Shown in pieces: positions 23,865 to 34,290 of a DNA stretch of 64,000 nt. The notes beneath the pieces are model-generated. The model saw nothing but the letters and a program-made list of their open reading frames with translations. It searched no databases and had not been told where the DNA came from. The stretch is from assembly GCF_022899935.1 (NCBI RefSeq), contig NZ_JALJCJ010000001.1:62001-126000 (forward strand), read 5' to 3'. Origin of the DNA: Shinella curvata. Its GTDB lineage: Bacteria > Pseudomonadota > Alphaproteobacteria > Rhizobiales > Rhizobiaceae. Positions within the stretch are counted from its first letter, which is position 1, and every line of letters starts with the position of its first letter. The translations under genes and the position numbers were made by a program.

Positions 23865-24163
23865 GGGCTGTTCAGAGTTTGTTCCGTTTGCCAGTTTTCC
23901 CCGCCGATCCACAAGGGACCGGCGCCTGGCGCAAAAGGGATAGTCGGCGAATCACTTGCGACTGTGCCAGATTTGGGGACATTTCGCGATGGCAGCAGGG
24001 CAACGCCGGGCTTTCGCCGGCTGGCCGTCCTGTCTCATCTTTTGCCGCTTCGAGGCGGCGTCCCCGTGTCCGTCGGTCGTCGAGCCGCGCCAACCGCTGT
24101 GCCAAGGATTGCGTTGCGGGCGGGTGGATGGCAAGTATCGCGAGCCTCAAGGAGCCCCCGTTC

Positions 24164-25048
24164 ATGCGTCAGTCCACAGTTCATTGCCTGAAAAGGCTGG
24201 TTTTCGCCGGTATCCTCGCCGGCATGGGCATGCAGGATGCGATGGCGGTGACGCTCCAGCCGTGGAAGGACGAGCTGTTCGGCTATGGCACGGTGGCCGA
24301 GACGACGGATGACGGAGCGCTCCGGGTCGTCGACTATCAGGAAATGCGCGATATCAACGGGCGCGACCAGGTGCCGGAACGCCGGGTGAAATCGACCTAT
24401 GTCTCGACGGCGGTAAAAAAGGCGCAGCAGAATGTGACGATCGAAACGCCTGCCGGCCCGATCGACGTGACGATGACCGGCAAGGGCGAGGGGGCCGCCT
24501 TCACGGTCATTTTCATCCACGGCCGCGGCGGCGACCGCAGGCTCGGCAGCAACGACTGGAGCTTCGGCGGCAATTTTAACCGGCTGAAGAACCTCGCGGT
24601 GCGCGGCGGCGGCGTCTACTATGCACCGAGCGTGCCATCCTTCGACGATGCGGGCGCTGCGCGCATTGCGGGCCTCGTCCTGCACGCGAAGGCGCTTTCG
24701 CCCGATGCGCCCGTCATCCTTGCCTGCGCCTCCATGGGCAGCTTCATCTGCGCACGGGTGGCGCGCGATACGGCGGCCGTTAAAAGCCTCGCGGGCATGG
24801 TGCTGATGGGAGGCGCTGCCGATGGCGACTACGTCAAGACGCCGGCCTTCAAGGCGAAGCTGCCGGTTTTCTTCACCCATGGCGACAGCGACAGCGTCTA
24901 TGCGGCCAATGACCAGATCGCGGTCTTTCGCAAGCTGCGCAAGGCCGGCGTGCCTGCCCGCTTCGTGCTGTTTCAGACCGGTGGACACGGCACGCCGGTG
25001 CGCATGACGGACTGGCGAGAGACGCTGAACTGGCTTTTTGCGCAATAG
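24164..25048 (+). CDS. Secreted alpha/beta-hydrolase-fold protein
   Basis: 294 residues. A signal peptide (residues 1-28, cleaved after MQDAMA) implies export. The hydrolase core shows FIHGRGGD, the elbow ACASMGSF (a GxSxG variant lacking the first Gly), THGDSDSVY for the acid and GGHGTPV for the His. The substrate is unknown. ATG 24164 follows AAGGAG. The 299 bases between it and parE are open but show no gene. It converges with the caspase-partner gene. Confidence 0.82.
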   Translation: MRQSTVHCLKRLVFAGILAGMGMQDAMAVTLQPWKDELFGYGTVAETTDDGALRVVDYQEMRDINGRDQVPERRVKSTYVSTAVKKAQQNVTIETPAGPIDVTMTGKGEGAAFTVIFIHGRGGDRRLGSNDWSFGGNFNRLKNLAVRGGGVYYAPSVPSFDDAGAARIAGLVLHAKALSPDAPVILACASMGSFICARVARDTAAVKSLAGMVLMGGAADGDYVKTPAFKAKLPVFFTHGDSDSVYAANDQIAVFRKLRKAGVPARFVLFQTGGHGTPVRMTDWRETLNWLFAQ

Positions 25049-25152
25049 GGCATAGAGGCTGGCAGGTTCGTTCTGAACCAAGCAGGCTCCATGTTTTTGT
25101 TTTCGTCTGTCTTTTTTGAGAAAACCGGCTCCCATTTTTCCCGTGAAGAGCC

Positions 25153-25761
25153 CTAGGAGCGCAAAAGCACCTTCGTCGAGTCGAGGGCAGCGGCGATCTT
25201 CTGGTAGTGACCGGCGCGCTTGTCCGAGTTTTCGGCGGCGCGCAGCAATTGCGTTTCTGCCTCCTCGATGACCTGCCGCGCCTGCTCCATCGCCTTGCCC
25301 AGCTTTTCGCGCTTGGCCGCGGCATAGATTTTTGCCTGCTTGAGCCGGGGATTGGCCCTTGAGCGCTTAGTCGGCGCTTTCCTGTCGACGACACCGGCCT
25401 GGATGCGGCCGAGCTTGCTGGAGGCGCGGCTGATGATCTGGCGCGCTTCGGAATAGGCGGGTCCGGCAGGGATGCGCCGGGCGATATCGGCCAGGCGCTG
25501 GCGCAGGCAGTCGATGCGGTAGACGGGATCATAGCTGCCGCACTCGGCACGCGCGCCGTCGATGTTCTTCACGATCGAGGATGTGAGGTAGTCCGTCGGA
25601 ACCGCGACATTTGTCGAAGCAGCGCTGCTGCCCACGCTTCCCTGCGTGCTCTCGCCGTCGCCGGGACCCGTCTGTCCCCGGACATCGGGCATGGTGGAAA
25701 GGGTGAGAGCGCCGGCCAAAAGCACAGCCTGGATCGAACGGAAATGGGTCGATTTGATCAT
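25153..25761 (-). CDS. Secreted helical protein encoded with the caspase-like gene
   Basis: 202 residues. An N-terminal signal peptide (about 1-30, IQAVLLAGALTLSTMPDV) is followed by a Gly/Ser/Thr linker, then VKNIDGARAECGSYDPVYR with YRIDCLRQRLADIARRIP, and a Lys/Ala-rich helical or coiled-coil C-terminal half (YAAAKREKLGKAMEQARQV). The two Cys near residues 74 and 84 could form a disulfide. I recognise no named family. It starts 22 bases after the caspase-like stop, so the two are almost certainly co-transcribed. Confidence 0.75.
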   Translation of the reverse strand: MIKSTHFRSIQAVLLAGALTLSTMPDVRGQTGPGDGESTQGSVGSSAASTNVAVPTDYLTSSIVKNIDGARAECGSYDPVYRIDCLRQRLADIARRIPAGPAYSEARQIISRASSKLGRIQAGVVDRKAPTKRSRANPRLKQAKIYAAAKREKLGKAMEQARQVIEEAETQLLRAAENSDKRAGHYQKIAAALDSTKVLLRS

Positions 25762-25783
25762 GCCTTCCTCCTCTTGCATTTGG

Positions 25784-27361
25784 TCATTCCGCCTGACCGA
25801 AGGCGATGCGCATACTGCGTTGCGTGCCCGCGCCGATATCGCCGTCGATTGTGCCCTTGTAGAACTTGTTGCGGCTAAGCTCGGCCTGCAGCGCCCGCCG
25901 CGTTTCAGGCTTGAACATGGTCGGCCGCGTCGAGAGCTGCTGGAGAACGTCGTCCACGCCCGAGCGCAAGGCTTGATAGAGATAGCTGGCGGCGTCCTCC
26001 GGCGTCTTGCCCGGAACCAGCCCGTCATCGATGAGGGCCGCGACGTTGAACATCGCCTGCGGGTGGCGCAAGTCTGCGGCGCGAATGAAGAGCTCGACGG
26101 CCTTTTTCGGATCGCGCGGTAACCCTTCCGCTCCCTGGTAATAGAGGAAACCGAGGTCGTTGATCGCATCGGCGAAGCCGAGATCGGCGGCGCGCTGGTA
26201 GAGCTTGATCGCTTCCGGCACGTTCTGCGCCGTGCCGATACCCTTTTCATGGAGCTTGCCGAGTTCGAACATCGCTTCCGTATCGCCGGCATCGGCGGCC
26301 GTACGGAAATATTCGAGGGCCTTTTCCGGCTTGAATTTTTTCGTATCCGGGGTCAGCGCCATGTAGCCGAGGCCGAGCATGGCGCGTGTGTTACCCTCTC
26401 CGGCAAGGGCGGCGAGCTGCACTTCCTGCTCGGGCTTCAGCGCCTGCCATTGCGAGGCCTTGTCGGCGATATCGGCGACAGCAGCATCCTCGCCGGCAAG
26501 GAAATAGGGGGCGCCGGACAGGGAGCCGTAGAAATGCGGCTGCTGACGGTTGGCGGTGAGCGACATCACGCGGTCGCGCACCTGGCGGAAAACCAGGCCT
26601 ATCTCGACATTCGGCCTGGGCAGGTTTTCGAGGATGGCGGTAGCGAAGGGACTGTGCTCCCCGTCACCGTCGAGCGCCACCTTCCCACCTTCGGCGGCAT
26701 AGATCACCAGCATGCCCTGCGACGGGTCGGGCGCCAGCAGTCCATCTCTCCCAAGTTTTGCGCCGTCGTCGGCGGCGGCGCCGGCAAGCGCGGGGAAAGG
26801 GTTGTTGCGGCAGGAATCGAGAATGACGATGCGCAGTTTCCGGGCCCGCTCGACGCTGCGCAGGACGGACGTGAGGCTGAGCGCCTGCGCCGGGATCGTG
26901 GCCGGGTCGTCGACCTTGATATCGACAGGCACGAGATAGTTTTCTCCCGAAGCCTCGACGCCGTGGCCGGCATAGTAGACGACGGCGATATCTGCGGTCT
27001 CGACCTTGCGCGAGAAGGCGGCGACGGTCTCCTGCATCTGGCTTAGGGGAATGTCGATCGCAAAATCCACCGTGAAGCCGAGGCGTTGCAGCATATCGGC
27101 GACGGCACGAGCGTCGGAGGCGGTGTTCTTCAGGGGCGAAATCGATGTGTAGGCCGACATGCCGATGACAAGCGCCATGCGCTGGAACGAGGCGGCAGGC
27201 ACCGTTAGCGTATCGCCGGCGGTGATCTTTTCCACCTCGGTCTTGATGCCCATCAGGCCGCGTGTCTGGCCGCCGGCGGAGGCCGAATCCTGCGGGGCGG
27301 CGCTGCCGGCCGACAGCAGCACCGTCAGGACAAGGAAGATACCCAGTCTCGAGGGAAGCAT
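25784..27361 (-). CDS. Caspase-family (C14) peptidase with Sel1 repeats
   Basis: 525 residues. A signal peptide (about 1-22) is followed by a p20-like caspase domain, about 60-290. The start of the fold is MALVIGMSAYTSISPLKNT, the catalytic His lies in YYAGHGVE and the catalytic Cys in VILDSCRNNPF. Residues 330-480 hold three or four Sel1-type repeats (AMLGLGYMAL, AMFELGKLHEKGIG, AINDLGFLYYQGAEG, AMFNVAALIDDG). The C-terminus (FYKGTIDGDIGAGTQRSM) looks like a short peptidoglycan-binding motif. The catalytic dyad looks intact; the target is unknown. It is divergent from tpiA. Confidence 0.9.
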   Translation of the reverse strand: MLPSRLGIFLVLTVLLSAGSAAPQDSASAGGQTRGLMGIKTEVEKITAGDTLTVPAASFQRMALVIGMSAYTSISPLKNTASDARAVADMLQRLGFTVDFAIDIPLSQMQETVAAFSRKVETADIAVVYYAGHGVEASGENYLVPVDIKVDDPATIPAQALSLTSVLRSVERARKLRIVILDSCRNNPFPALAGAAADDGAKLGRDGLLAPDPSQGMLVIYAAEGGKVALDGDGEHSPFATAILENLPRPNVEIGLVFRQVRDRVMSLTANRQQPHFYGSLSGAPYFLAGEDAAVADIADKASQWQALKPEQEVQLAALAGEGNTRAMLGLGYMALTPDTKKFKPEKALEYFRTAADAGDTEAMFELGKLHEKGIGTAQNVPEAIKLYQRAADLGFADAINDLGFLYYQGAEGLPRDPKKAVELFIRAADLRHPQAMFNVAALIDDGLVPGKTPEDAASYLYQALRSGVDDVLQQLSTRPTMFKPETRRALQAELSRNKFYKGTIDGDIGAGTQRSMRIAFGQAE

Positions 27362-27519
27362 GTGCCCCTTCCGCCTTCCTCATACGCAGATCGCGATATC
27401 TATGGTCACGGATCAGATCCCGCGAATATTCGGATTTGTGCGATCACATGCCGGCTTTTCTTGCGGGCTTCGATTTGCTACGCCGCAAGCCGAGAAAAGT
27501 TCAGGAATAGGGAGGCCTC

Positions 27520-28290
27520 ATGACACCGGACGTAACCCCGCTTGTTGCCGGAAACTGGAAAATGAACGGCACGCGCGCATCGCTCGACCAGATCAAGGCG
27601 ATGGCTGAAGGCGTGATGGGACCGCTTTCCGAAAAGGTCGAAACGCTGATCTGCCCGCCGGCGACGCTGCTCTATGTGGCGACGGCGCTCTGCACCGATA
27701 GCCCTTTGCAGATCGGCGCGCAGGATTGCCATGAAAAGGCCTCCGGCGCCCATACCGGCGATGTCTCGGCCGAAATGATCGCCGATTGCTTCGGCACCCA
27801 TGTGATCGTCGGCCATTCGGAGCGCCGCACTGATCACAAGGAAAGCGATGCACTGGTGCGCGCCAAGGCGGAAACCGCCTATGCGAACGACCTCGTTGCC
27901 ATCATCTGCATCGGCGAGACCGGCGAAGAGCGCAAGGCCGGCAAGACGCTGGACGTTCTGAAGACGCAGCTCGCCGGCTCCGTGCCGGATGGTGCGACCG
28001 CCGAAAACACGGTCATCGCCTATGAGCCCGTCTGGGCGATCGGCACCGGCCTTACGCCGACGGCAGCCGATGTGGAAGAGGCGCATGCCTTCATGCGCGC
28101 CGAACTCAAGGGCCGGTTCGCAGGCGAGGGTGCCAAGATGCGCATTCTCTATGGCGGTTCGGTCAAGCCCGGCAATGCCAAGGAACTGATGGGTGTCGCC
28201 AATGTTGACGGCGCGCTGATCGGCGGCGCGAGCTTGAAATCCGACGACTTCCTCGCCATCTACCGCGCATACGAAGCACTGACGGCCTGA
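27520..28290 (+). CDS. tpiA: Triose-phosphate isomerase
   Basis: 256 residues with all hallmark motifs: GNWKMNGT (catalytic Lys), VIVGHSERR (His), [11 protein letters not shown] (Glu) and the phosphate loops [11 protein letters not shown] and [10 protein letters not shown]. It interconverts dihydroxyacetone phosphate and glyceraldehyde-3-phosphate in the cytoplasm. A GGGAGG ribosome site precedes the ATG. The leader contains an imperfect hairpin (27455-27499). secG follows, the usual alphaproteobacterial neighbour. Confidence 0.98.
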   Translation: MTPDVTPLVAGNWKMNGTRASLDQIKAMAEGVMGPLSEKVETLICPPATLLYVATALCTDSPLQIGAQDCHEKASGAHTGDVSAEMIADCFGTHVIVGHSERRTDHKESDALVRAKAETAYANDLVAIICIGETGEERKAGKTLDVLKTQLAGSVPDGATAENTVIAYEPVWAIGTGLTPTAADVEEAHAFMRAELKGRFAGEGAKMRILYGGSVKPGNAKELMGVANVDGALIGGASLKSDDFLAIYRAYEALTA

Positions 28291-28422
28291 TACCCGCTCT
28301 GATCGTTCGCCTGCCCGATCAAAAGGGCGGGCGGATTGGCGGGAAGGGCTTGGAATGGCGCACGGCTTGGTATATTGAGCCGCAAACCTGAATTTTGGGC
28401 CGTCTGGCCGGGATCCTTAAAC

Positions 28423-28935
28423 ATGCAGACCATTTTGCTCGTCATCTATCTCATGGTCGTCGTCGCGCTGATCGGCGTCGTGCTGATCCAGCGTTCGGAA
28501 GGCGGCGGCCTCGGCATCGGCGGCGGCTCCGGCTTCATGTCGGCGCGCGGCACGGCCAATGCCCTGACGCGCACCACGGCGATCCTCGCGACGCTGTTCT
28601 TCGTGCTGGCGCTCGGCATGGGCATCATCGCCCGCTGGGAATCACAGCCGACGGACATTCTCGACCGCATCCCCGGCACGACCGGTACGGGTGGCGTTCT
28701 CGACGCCCTTGGCGGTGCGGAGAAGCCGTCGGAAGGCAGCCAGCAGAATCAGGGCACTGAGAACAACACGAACACCACCAACCAGACGCCCGCGACGACC
28801 GGCACCGATGCCGTTCCGACCGAAGGCGGCGCGGCAACCGGCACCGGCAACACCACGACGACGACGGATACCGGCGCGGCGGGTGGCGCGACCACGGGCA
28901 CGGGCGGTAACGCCGGCGTTCCGAGCGGCCAGTAA
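28423..28935 (+). CDS. secG: Preprotein translocase subunit SecG
   Basis: 170 residues; the SecG core is the first 75: membrane segment ILLVIYLMVVVALIGVVLIQ, then the conserved RSEGGGLGIGGGSGFMSARG and a second segment LATLFFVLALGMGIIA. The remaining 95 residues are a Thr/Gly/Asn low-complexity tail, longer than in enterobacteria. SecG aids SecYEG-mediated export. The ATG at 28423 was chosen because the frame upstream is not SecG-like. A terminator follows. Confidence 0.95.
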   Translation: MQTILLVIYLMVVVALIGVVLIQRSEGGGLGIGGGSGFMSARGTANALTRTTAILATLFFVLALGMGIIARWESQPTDILDRIPGTTGTGGVLDALGGAEKPSEGSQQNQGTENNTNTTNQTPATTGTDAVPTEGGAATGTGNTTTTTDTGAAGGATTGTGGNAGVPSGQ

Positions 28936-28954
28936 GCCGCAAAAGCAAAAAACA

Positions 28955-28990
28955 AACCGGCCGGTTGCGTCACACCAACCGGCCTTCTTC
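28955..28990 (+). terminator. Probable terminator after secG
   Basis: An 8-bp stem GGCCGGTT / AACCGGCC with a 10-base loop is followed by TTCTTCTG. The T run is weak. Confidence 0.6.
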
Positions 28991-29051
28991 TGTGTAAAAC
29001 GCCGATTGCGACTTCCGAAATCACGAGCAAGGTGATTTTTCGGTGGCGTAG

Positions 29052-30710
<1,659 letters not shown>

Positions 30711-30734
30711 TCTGCGGCAGGATATCGTGTTTCG

Positions 30735-30770
30735 AAACCGCCCGGTGCTGTCGCTCCGGGCGGTTTTTTA
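30735..30770 (+). terminator. Rho-independent terminator after pyrG
   Basis: An 11-bp stem AAACCGCCCGG / CCGGGCGGTTT with a 10-base loop runs into T6. It lies just before the convergent MATE gene's stop. Confidence 0.85.
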
Positions 30771-32129
30771 TTGGCCGGAGGGACGGGATGCGGCCTGTCG
30801 GAGAACGATGGCCGTCAGGACGAGCAGCAATGCGTCGGCCGTGGGCATGGCGAACCACAAACCTCTTTCACCGAATGCCATGGTCAGGACCAGGACCAGC
30901 GGCATCGTGAAGAGATAGGGTTTCGCAAGGCTCAGTACCGCCGCGCGCTTCGCATCGCCGATGGCCTGGAAATAGCCGGCGATGACCATCAGCGGGCCGG
31001 ACACCACGTAGAGTGCCGTCATGACGGGCATGATGCGGGCGATGGCGTCGATGACGACCCTGTCGTCAACGAACATCGCACCGATCGCATCTGGAAATGC
31101 GATGAGGGATGCCTGGATGGCGAGGCAATAGACGAAGACGACCGACAGACCGAGGCGCAATGTCGCGTCGGCGCGGCGGGTGAGGCCGGCGCCACGGTTC
31201 TGGCCGAGGATCGCCTGGACGGCTTGGCTCATGCCAAGCAGCGGCAGATAGGTGAAGGTCAGGATACGCGTGACGATGCCATAGGCTGTGACCAGCGGCT
31301 CGTAGGCGCTGCCTGCGGAAGCCTGCAAGGCGGCGATGACCGTGGCGGACACCAATGCGAGGCCGATGAAGCCGAGGCTTTGCGGGGCGCCGAGGGCGAG
31401 GATTTCCCGCATCGCGCCGGATAGCCGTGTCGGGGGCGAGACGATGTCCGCGAGCCGCAGGTTGGTTCGCCCCATGGTTCTGAAGACGAACAGAAAGCCC
31501 AGCGCAAGCATTTGTGCCAATACCGTGCCGAGCGCGGAGCCGGCGACACCCATGTCGAAGTGCACGATCAGGACATAGTTGAAGACGAGGTTGGCAAGCG
31601 AGATGACGACGCTGGCAAGCGCCATCAGGCCCACGCGGCCCTCGCAGCGGAGTGCATCGACATTGACCGCCAGAAGAAGCTGGATCGGTGAAAAGAAGAC
31701 GACGATCGAGATGTAGCTGTAGGCGAGCGTTTCCAGGCTTTGCGAACCGTTCGCGATAGCGCCGACAAGCGCGGAGCCGCAGACGAGAAAGGCCAGGATG
31801 AAGGCCGCACCGATACCGAGCGCCATATAGTGGGCGGCACGGAAGATTTCCCGCGCGGCCGGCAGATCGGCGGCGCCGAGCCAGCGGGCGAGCAGGCTCG
31901 CCATGCCGCTGCCGACAAGGGTGGCGAGCGCCACCAGCAGCATGAAGACGGGAAAGACCGCCGTGACGGCAGCCACCGCCTCCGGCCCGGCATAGAGGCC
32001 GAGCATGACGGCATCCACGACGGTCAGAAGCCCGTTCATGCTCATGACGAAGACAACGGGGGAGGCGGTCTTCGCGAAAAGCGCGCCAAGCGGCGCGGTC
32101 AGAAATGGATTGGCAGTGCCTTGCGACAT
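30768..32129 (-). CDS. MATE-family multidrug/cation antiporter
   Basis: 453 residues with about 12 membrane segments and the two MatE halves; typical pieces are SMNGLLTVVDAVMLGLYAGP, LVGSGMASLLARWLGA and FVVGxxA-like repeats in the second half (YLPLLGMSQAVQAILGQNRGA). Such pumps export drugs or metabolites using Na+ or H+. ATG 32129 follows GAGGAG at good spacing, so I prefer it to the ATG 7 codons upstream. The substrate is unknown. Confidence 0.9.
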   Translation of the reverse strand: MSQGTANPFLTAPLGALFAKTASPVVFVMSMNGLLTVVDAVMLGLYAGPEAVAAVTAVFPVFMLLVALATLVGSGMASLLARWLGAADLPAAREIFRAAHYMALGIGAAFILAFLVCGSALVGAIANGSQSLETLAYSYISIVVFFSPIQLLLAVNVDALRCEGRVGLMALASVVISLANLVFNYVLIVHFDMGVAGSALGTVLAQMLALGFLFVFRTMGRTNLRLADIVSPPTRLSGAMREILALGAPQSLGFIGLALVSATVIAALQASAGSAYEPLVTAYGIVTRILTFTYLPLLGMSQAVQAILGQNRGAGLTRRADATLRLGLSVVFVYCLAIQASLIAFPDAIGAMFVDDRVVIDAIARIMPVMTALYVVSGPLMVIAGYFQAIGDAKRAAVLSLAKPYLFTMPLVLVLTMAFGERGLWFAMPTADALLLVLTAIVLRQAASRPSGQ

Positions 32130-32350
32130 CCCGCTCTCCTCATGGCGCATTTCGTCTGGAGGAAGGGGCTCGCATTGCCTGCCGCACGAAATGCTTCGAG
32201 GGTCGGGGTCGTTTGAAACCAGATTTCACCGGGACTTTCGTCTGCGAGCGGCAGGTATCTGTGACCTTGATGCGCTCGTTACCGGCATGATGTGGTGACG
32301 TCAAGGGCGGATGGCGAAGGCCCGGCGCGCTGCGGCCGGGCCTTGCGGTT

Positions 32351-33574
32351 CTACTCTGCGGCCTGCGGCAGCGGGCAGACGCCGCCGTCGCAATCCTCGC
32401 CGGCGAGCGTGCGCTGACCGATTGCGATGGTCAGTGCGGCGCTGAGGCCGGCGACGACCGAGACCCAGAATCCATTTTGCGAGCCGAACGTATCGACGGC
32501 CCAGCCGGCGACGAAGGCGCCGAGCGCCATGCCGATACCGATACCGGTGGTGACCCATGTGATGCCTTCCGTCAGCATGGCCTCGGGCACGCGGCGCTCG
32601 ACGATGCCGAAGGCGGTGATGAAGGTCGGCGAGATCGCGACGCCGCTGACGAAGACGGCAATGGCCAGCAGCGGCACCGTGCCGGCGAAGGGCAGCGGCA
32701 GGGCGGTGAGCGCCAGGATGGTGACGGCGATCATCAGTTGCTTTTGGAGCGCCAGCTTCGGGTTCAGCGCGCCGAGCACGAGGCCGACGACGAAAGAGCC
32801 GATGGCGTAGACTCCGATGACGACGCTGGCGGCATTCGGTTGGCCAAGGTCCTTGGTGATCGCGACCGCGCTGACTTCGGCCGTGGCGAAGGTGGCGCCG
32901 ACGAAGACGAGAGCGAGCGTGATGATCTGCACCGGGCGCAGCCGGATCGCCGATTTTTGCGGCGTGCTGCCGGCGACATGGCGTACGGCCGGTTCTGTTG
33001 CACGCTGGAGCACGAAGGCGAGGGTGCCGAGCGCCAGGAAGGCCGTGCTGATCAGCATGCCGGCCTCGGGGAAGAGCGCCACGGCAAGGCCGACCGACAG
33101 CGAGGCGCCGGCGATATAGACCAGCTCGTCCGCCGCCGATTCGAAGGCGAAGGCGGTATTGAGTTCCGGCCTGTCGCGAAAAATCTCGGTCCAGCGGGCG
33201 CGCAGCATGGCGGGCATGCTGGGCATGGCGGCGGCGAGGAAGGCGGCGGCAAAAAGCGTCCAGGTTGGCCAGCTCTGGTTGGCGGCGGCGATCAGGGCGA
33301 GGAAGGCCAGCACGGAGATTGTTGTCGTCGGTGCCAGAACGACAGACTGGCCGAAGCGATCGACCGCGCGCGAGATCTGCGGCGCTATGAGGGCATTTGT
33401 CAGCGCATAGGTCGCCGATACGGCGCCGGCGAGCCAATATTCCCCGTGCGTCTGCGAGAGCATGGCGACGATGCCGATCGGCGCCATGGCGATGGGAAGG
33501 CGGGCGAGGAAGCCGGCGGCGGAAAACGCCTTGGTTCCCGGCACGCTGAAGATTTGTTTATACGGATTGGACAT
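32351..33574 (-). CDS. Major facilitator superfamily transporter
   Basis: 407 residues, 12 predicted membrane segments; the loop 2-3 region APQISRAVDRFGQS resembles the MFS motif A. A short C-terminal tail carries two Cys (EDCDGGVCPLPQ). It is probably an efflux pump: the TetR gene is divergent, and three operator copies lie between them. A GGAGCAGGCC stretch precedes the ATG. Confidence 0.88.
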   Translation of the reverse strand: MSNPYKQIFSVPGTKAFSAAGFLARLPIAMAPIGIVAMLSQTHGEYWLAGAVSATYALTNALIAPQISRAVDRFGQSVVLAPTTTISVLAFLALIAAANQSWPTWTLFAAAFLAAAMPSMPAMLRARWTEIFRDRPELNTAFAFESAADELVYIAGASLSVGLAVALFPEAGMLISTAFLALGTLAFVLQRATEPAVRHVAGSTPQKSAIRLRPVQIITLALVFVGATFATAEVSAVAITKDLGQPNAASVVIGVYAIGSFVVGLVLGALNPKLALQKQLMIAVTILALTALPLPFAGTVPLLAIAVFVSGVAISPTFITAFGIVERRVPEAMLTEGITWVTTGIGIGMALGAFVAGWAVDTFGSQNGFWVSVVAGLSAALTIAIGQRTLAGEDCDGGVCPLPQAAE

Positions 33575-33608
33575 GGCCTGCTCCTGTAAACGGGCGGTTC
33601 CACCACTT

Positions 33609-33625
33609 ACATACGTGGCGTATGT
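33609..33625. promoter_or_regulatory. TetR operator copy 1
   Basis: ACATACGTGGCGTATGT is a near-perfect palindrome (ACATACG / CGTATGT). It lies 35 bases before the MFS start. Confidence 0.75.
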
Positions 33626-33638
33626 CTAAGAAGTAGTT

Positions 33639-33655
33639 GCATACGTGGCGTATGT
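33639..33655. promoter_or_regulatory. TetR operator copy 2
   Basis: GCATACGTGGCGTATGT, identical to copy 1 in 16 of 17 bases, starts exactly 30 bases after it, about three helical turns. Confidence 0.75.
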
Positions 33656-33661
33656 CAAATA

Positions 33662-33678
33662 AAATACGCGCCGTATGT
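33662..33678. promoter_or_regulatory. TetR operator copy 3
   Basis: AAATACGCGCCGTATGT keeps the ATACG / CGTAT arms and lies 15 bases before the TetR-gene ATG, overlapping its likely promoter or leader, so self-repression is likely. Confidence 0.7.
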
Positions 33679-33692
33679 GAACAGGAGGCTCC

Positions 33693-34283
33693 ATGCGCAA
33701 ACCGCGCGAGGAAATGATCGCTGAAACCAGGGCAAAGCTGATCGCCGCCGGACGCCACGCCTTCGGCACGGTCGGCTATGCGGGTTCCTCGATGGACGAC
33801 TTCACTGGCCATGCCGGGCTGACGCGCGGCGCGCTCTACCATCATTTCGGTGATAAAAAGGGGCTGCTGCAGGCGGTCATCCGGGAAATCGATGCGGAAA
33901 TGACGGTCCGGCTCCACCGGATTTCGTCTGCCGCGCCGAACCGCTGGCAGGGTTTCGTGGACGAATGCGTCGCCTATATCGAGATGGCGCTGGAGCCCGA
34001 AATCCAGCGCATCATGTTCCGTGACGGGCCGGCCGTGCTTGGGGATATCTCGCAATGGCCGACCAACAACGGCTGTATCGCCGCCCTCAGCGGCAGCATC
34101 GACCAGTTGAAGGCCGACGGCGTGATGGCCGATATCGACACGGAGGGTGCCGCGCGGCTGATCAACGGGGCAAGCAGCCATGCGGCGCTGTGGATCGCCA
34201 ATTCCGACGATCCGGAGGGGACGTCGAAACGCGCGGTGCGCGGGTTTCGCATCCTGCTGGAAGGCCTGCGCACGAGGAGCTGA
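33693..34283 (+). CDS. TetR/AcrR-family regulator
   Basis: 196 residues. The N-terminal helix-turn-helix spans about 12-58 (AKLIAAGRHAFGTVGYAGSS and AGLTRGALYHHFGDKKGLL), a textbook TetR domain; the rest is a helical ligand domain. It probably represses the divergent MFS pump and itself through the three operators between the genes. A CAGGAGG ribosome site precedes the ATG. Confidence 0.93.
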   Translation: MRKPREEMIAETRAKLIAAGRHAFGTVGYAGSSMDDFTGHAGLTRGALYHHFGDKKGLLQAVIREIDAEMTVRLHRISSAAPNRWQGFVDECVAYIEMALEPEIQRIMFRDGPAVLGDISQWPTNNGCIAALSGSIDQLKADGVMADIDTEGAARLINGASSHAALWIANSDDPEGTSKRAVRGFRILLEGLRTRS

Positions 34284-34290
34284 CGGGCTT

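Noticed and set aside
23630-24163. A 178-residue extension of the alpha/beta hydrolase
   Set aside because: The extension is antisense to parE. ATG 24164 has a good ribosome site and begins a signal peptide.
21972-24191. A 739-codon plus-strand frame
   Set aside because: It is antisense to parE, which carries all topoisomerase motifs.
25762-26292. An upstream extension of the secreted partner gene into the caspase gene
   Set aside because: The extension is a same-strand, out-of-frame shadow of the caspase gene, while ATG 25761 starts a proper signal peptide.
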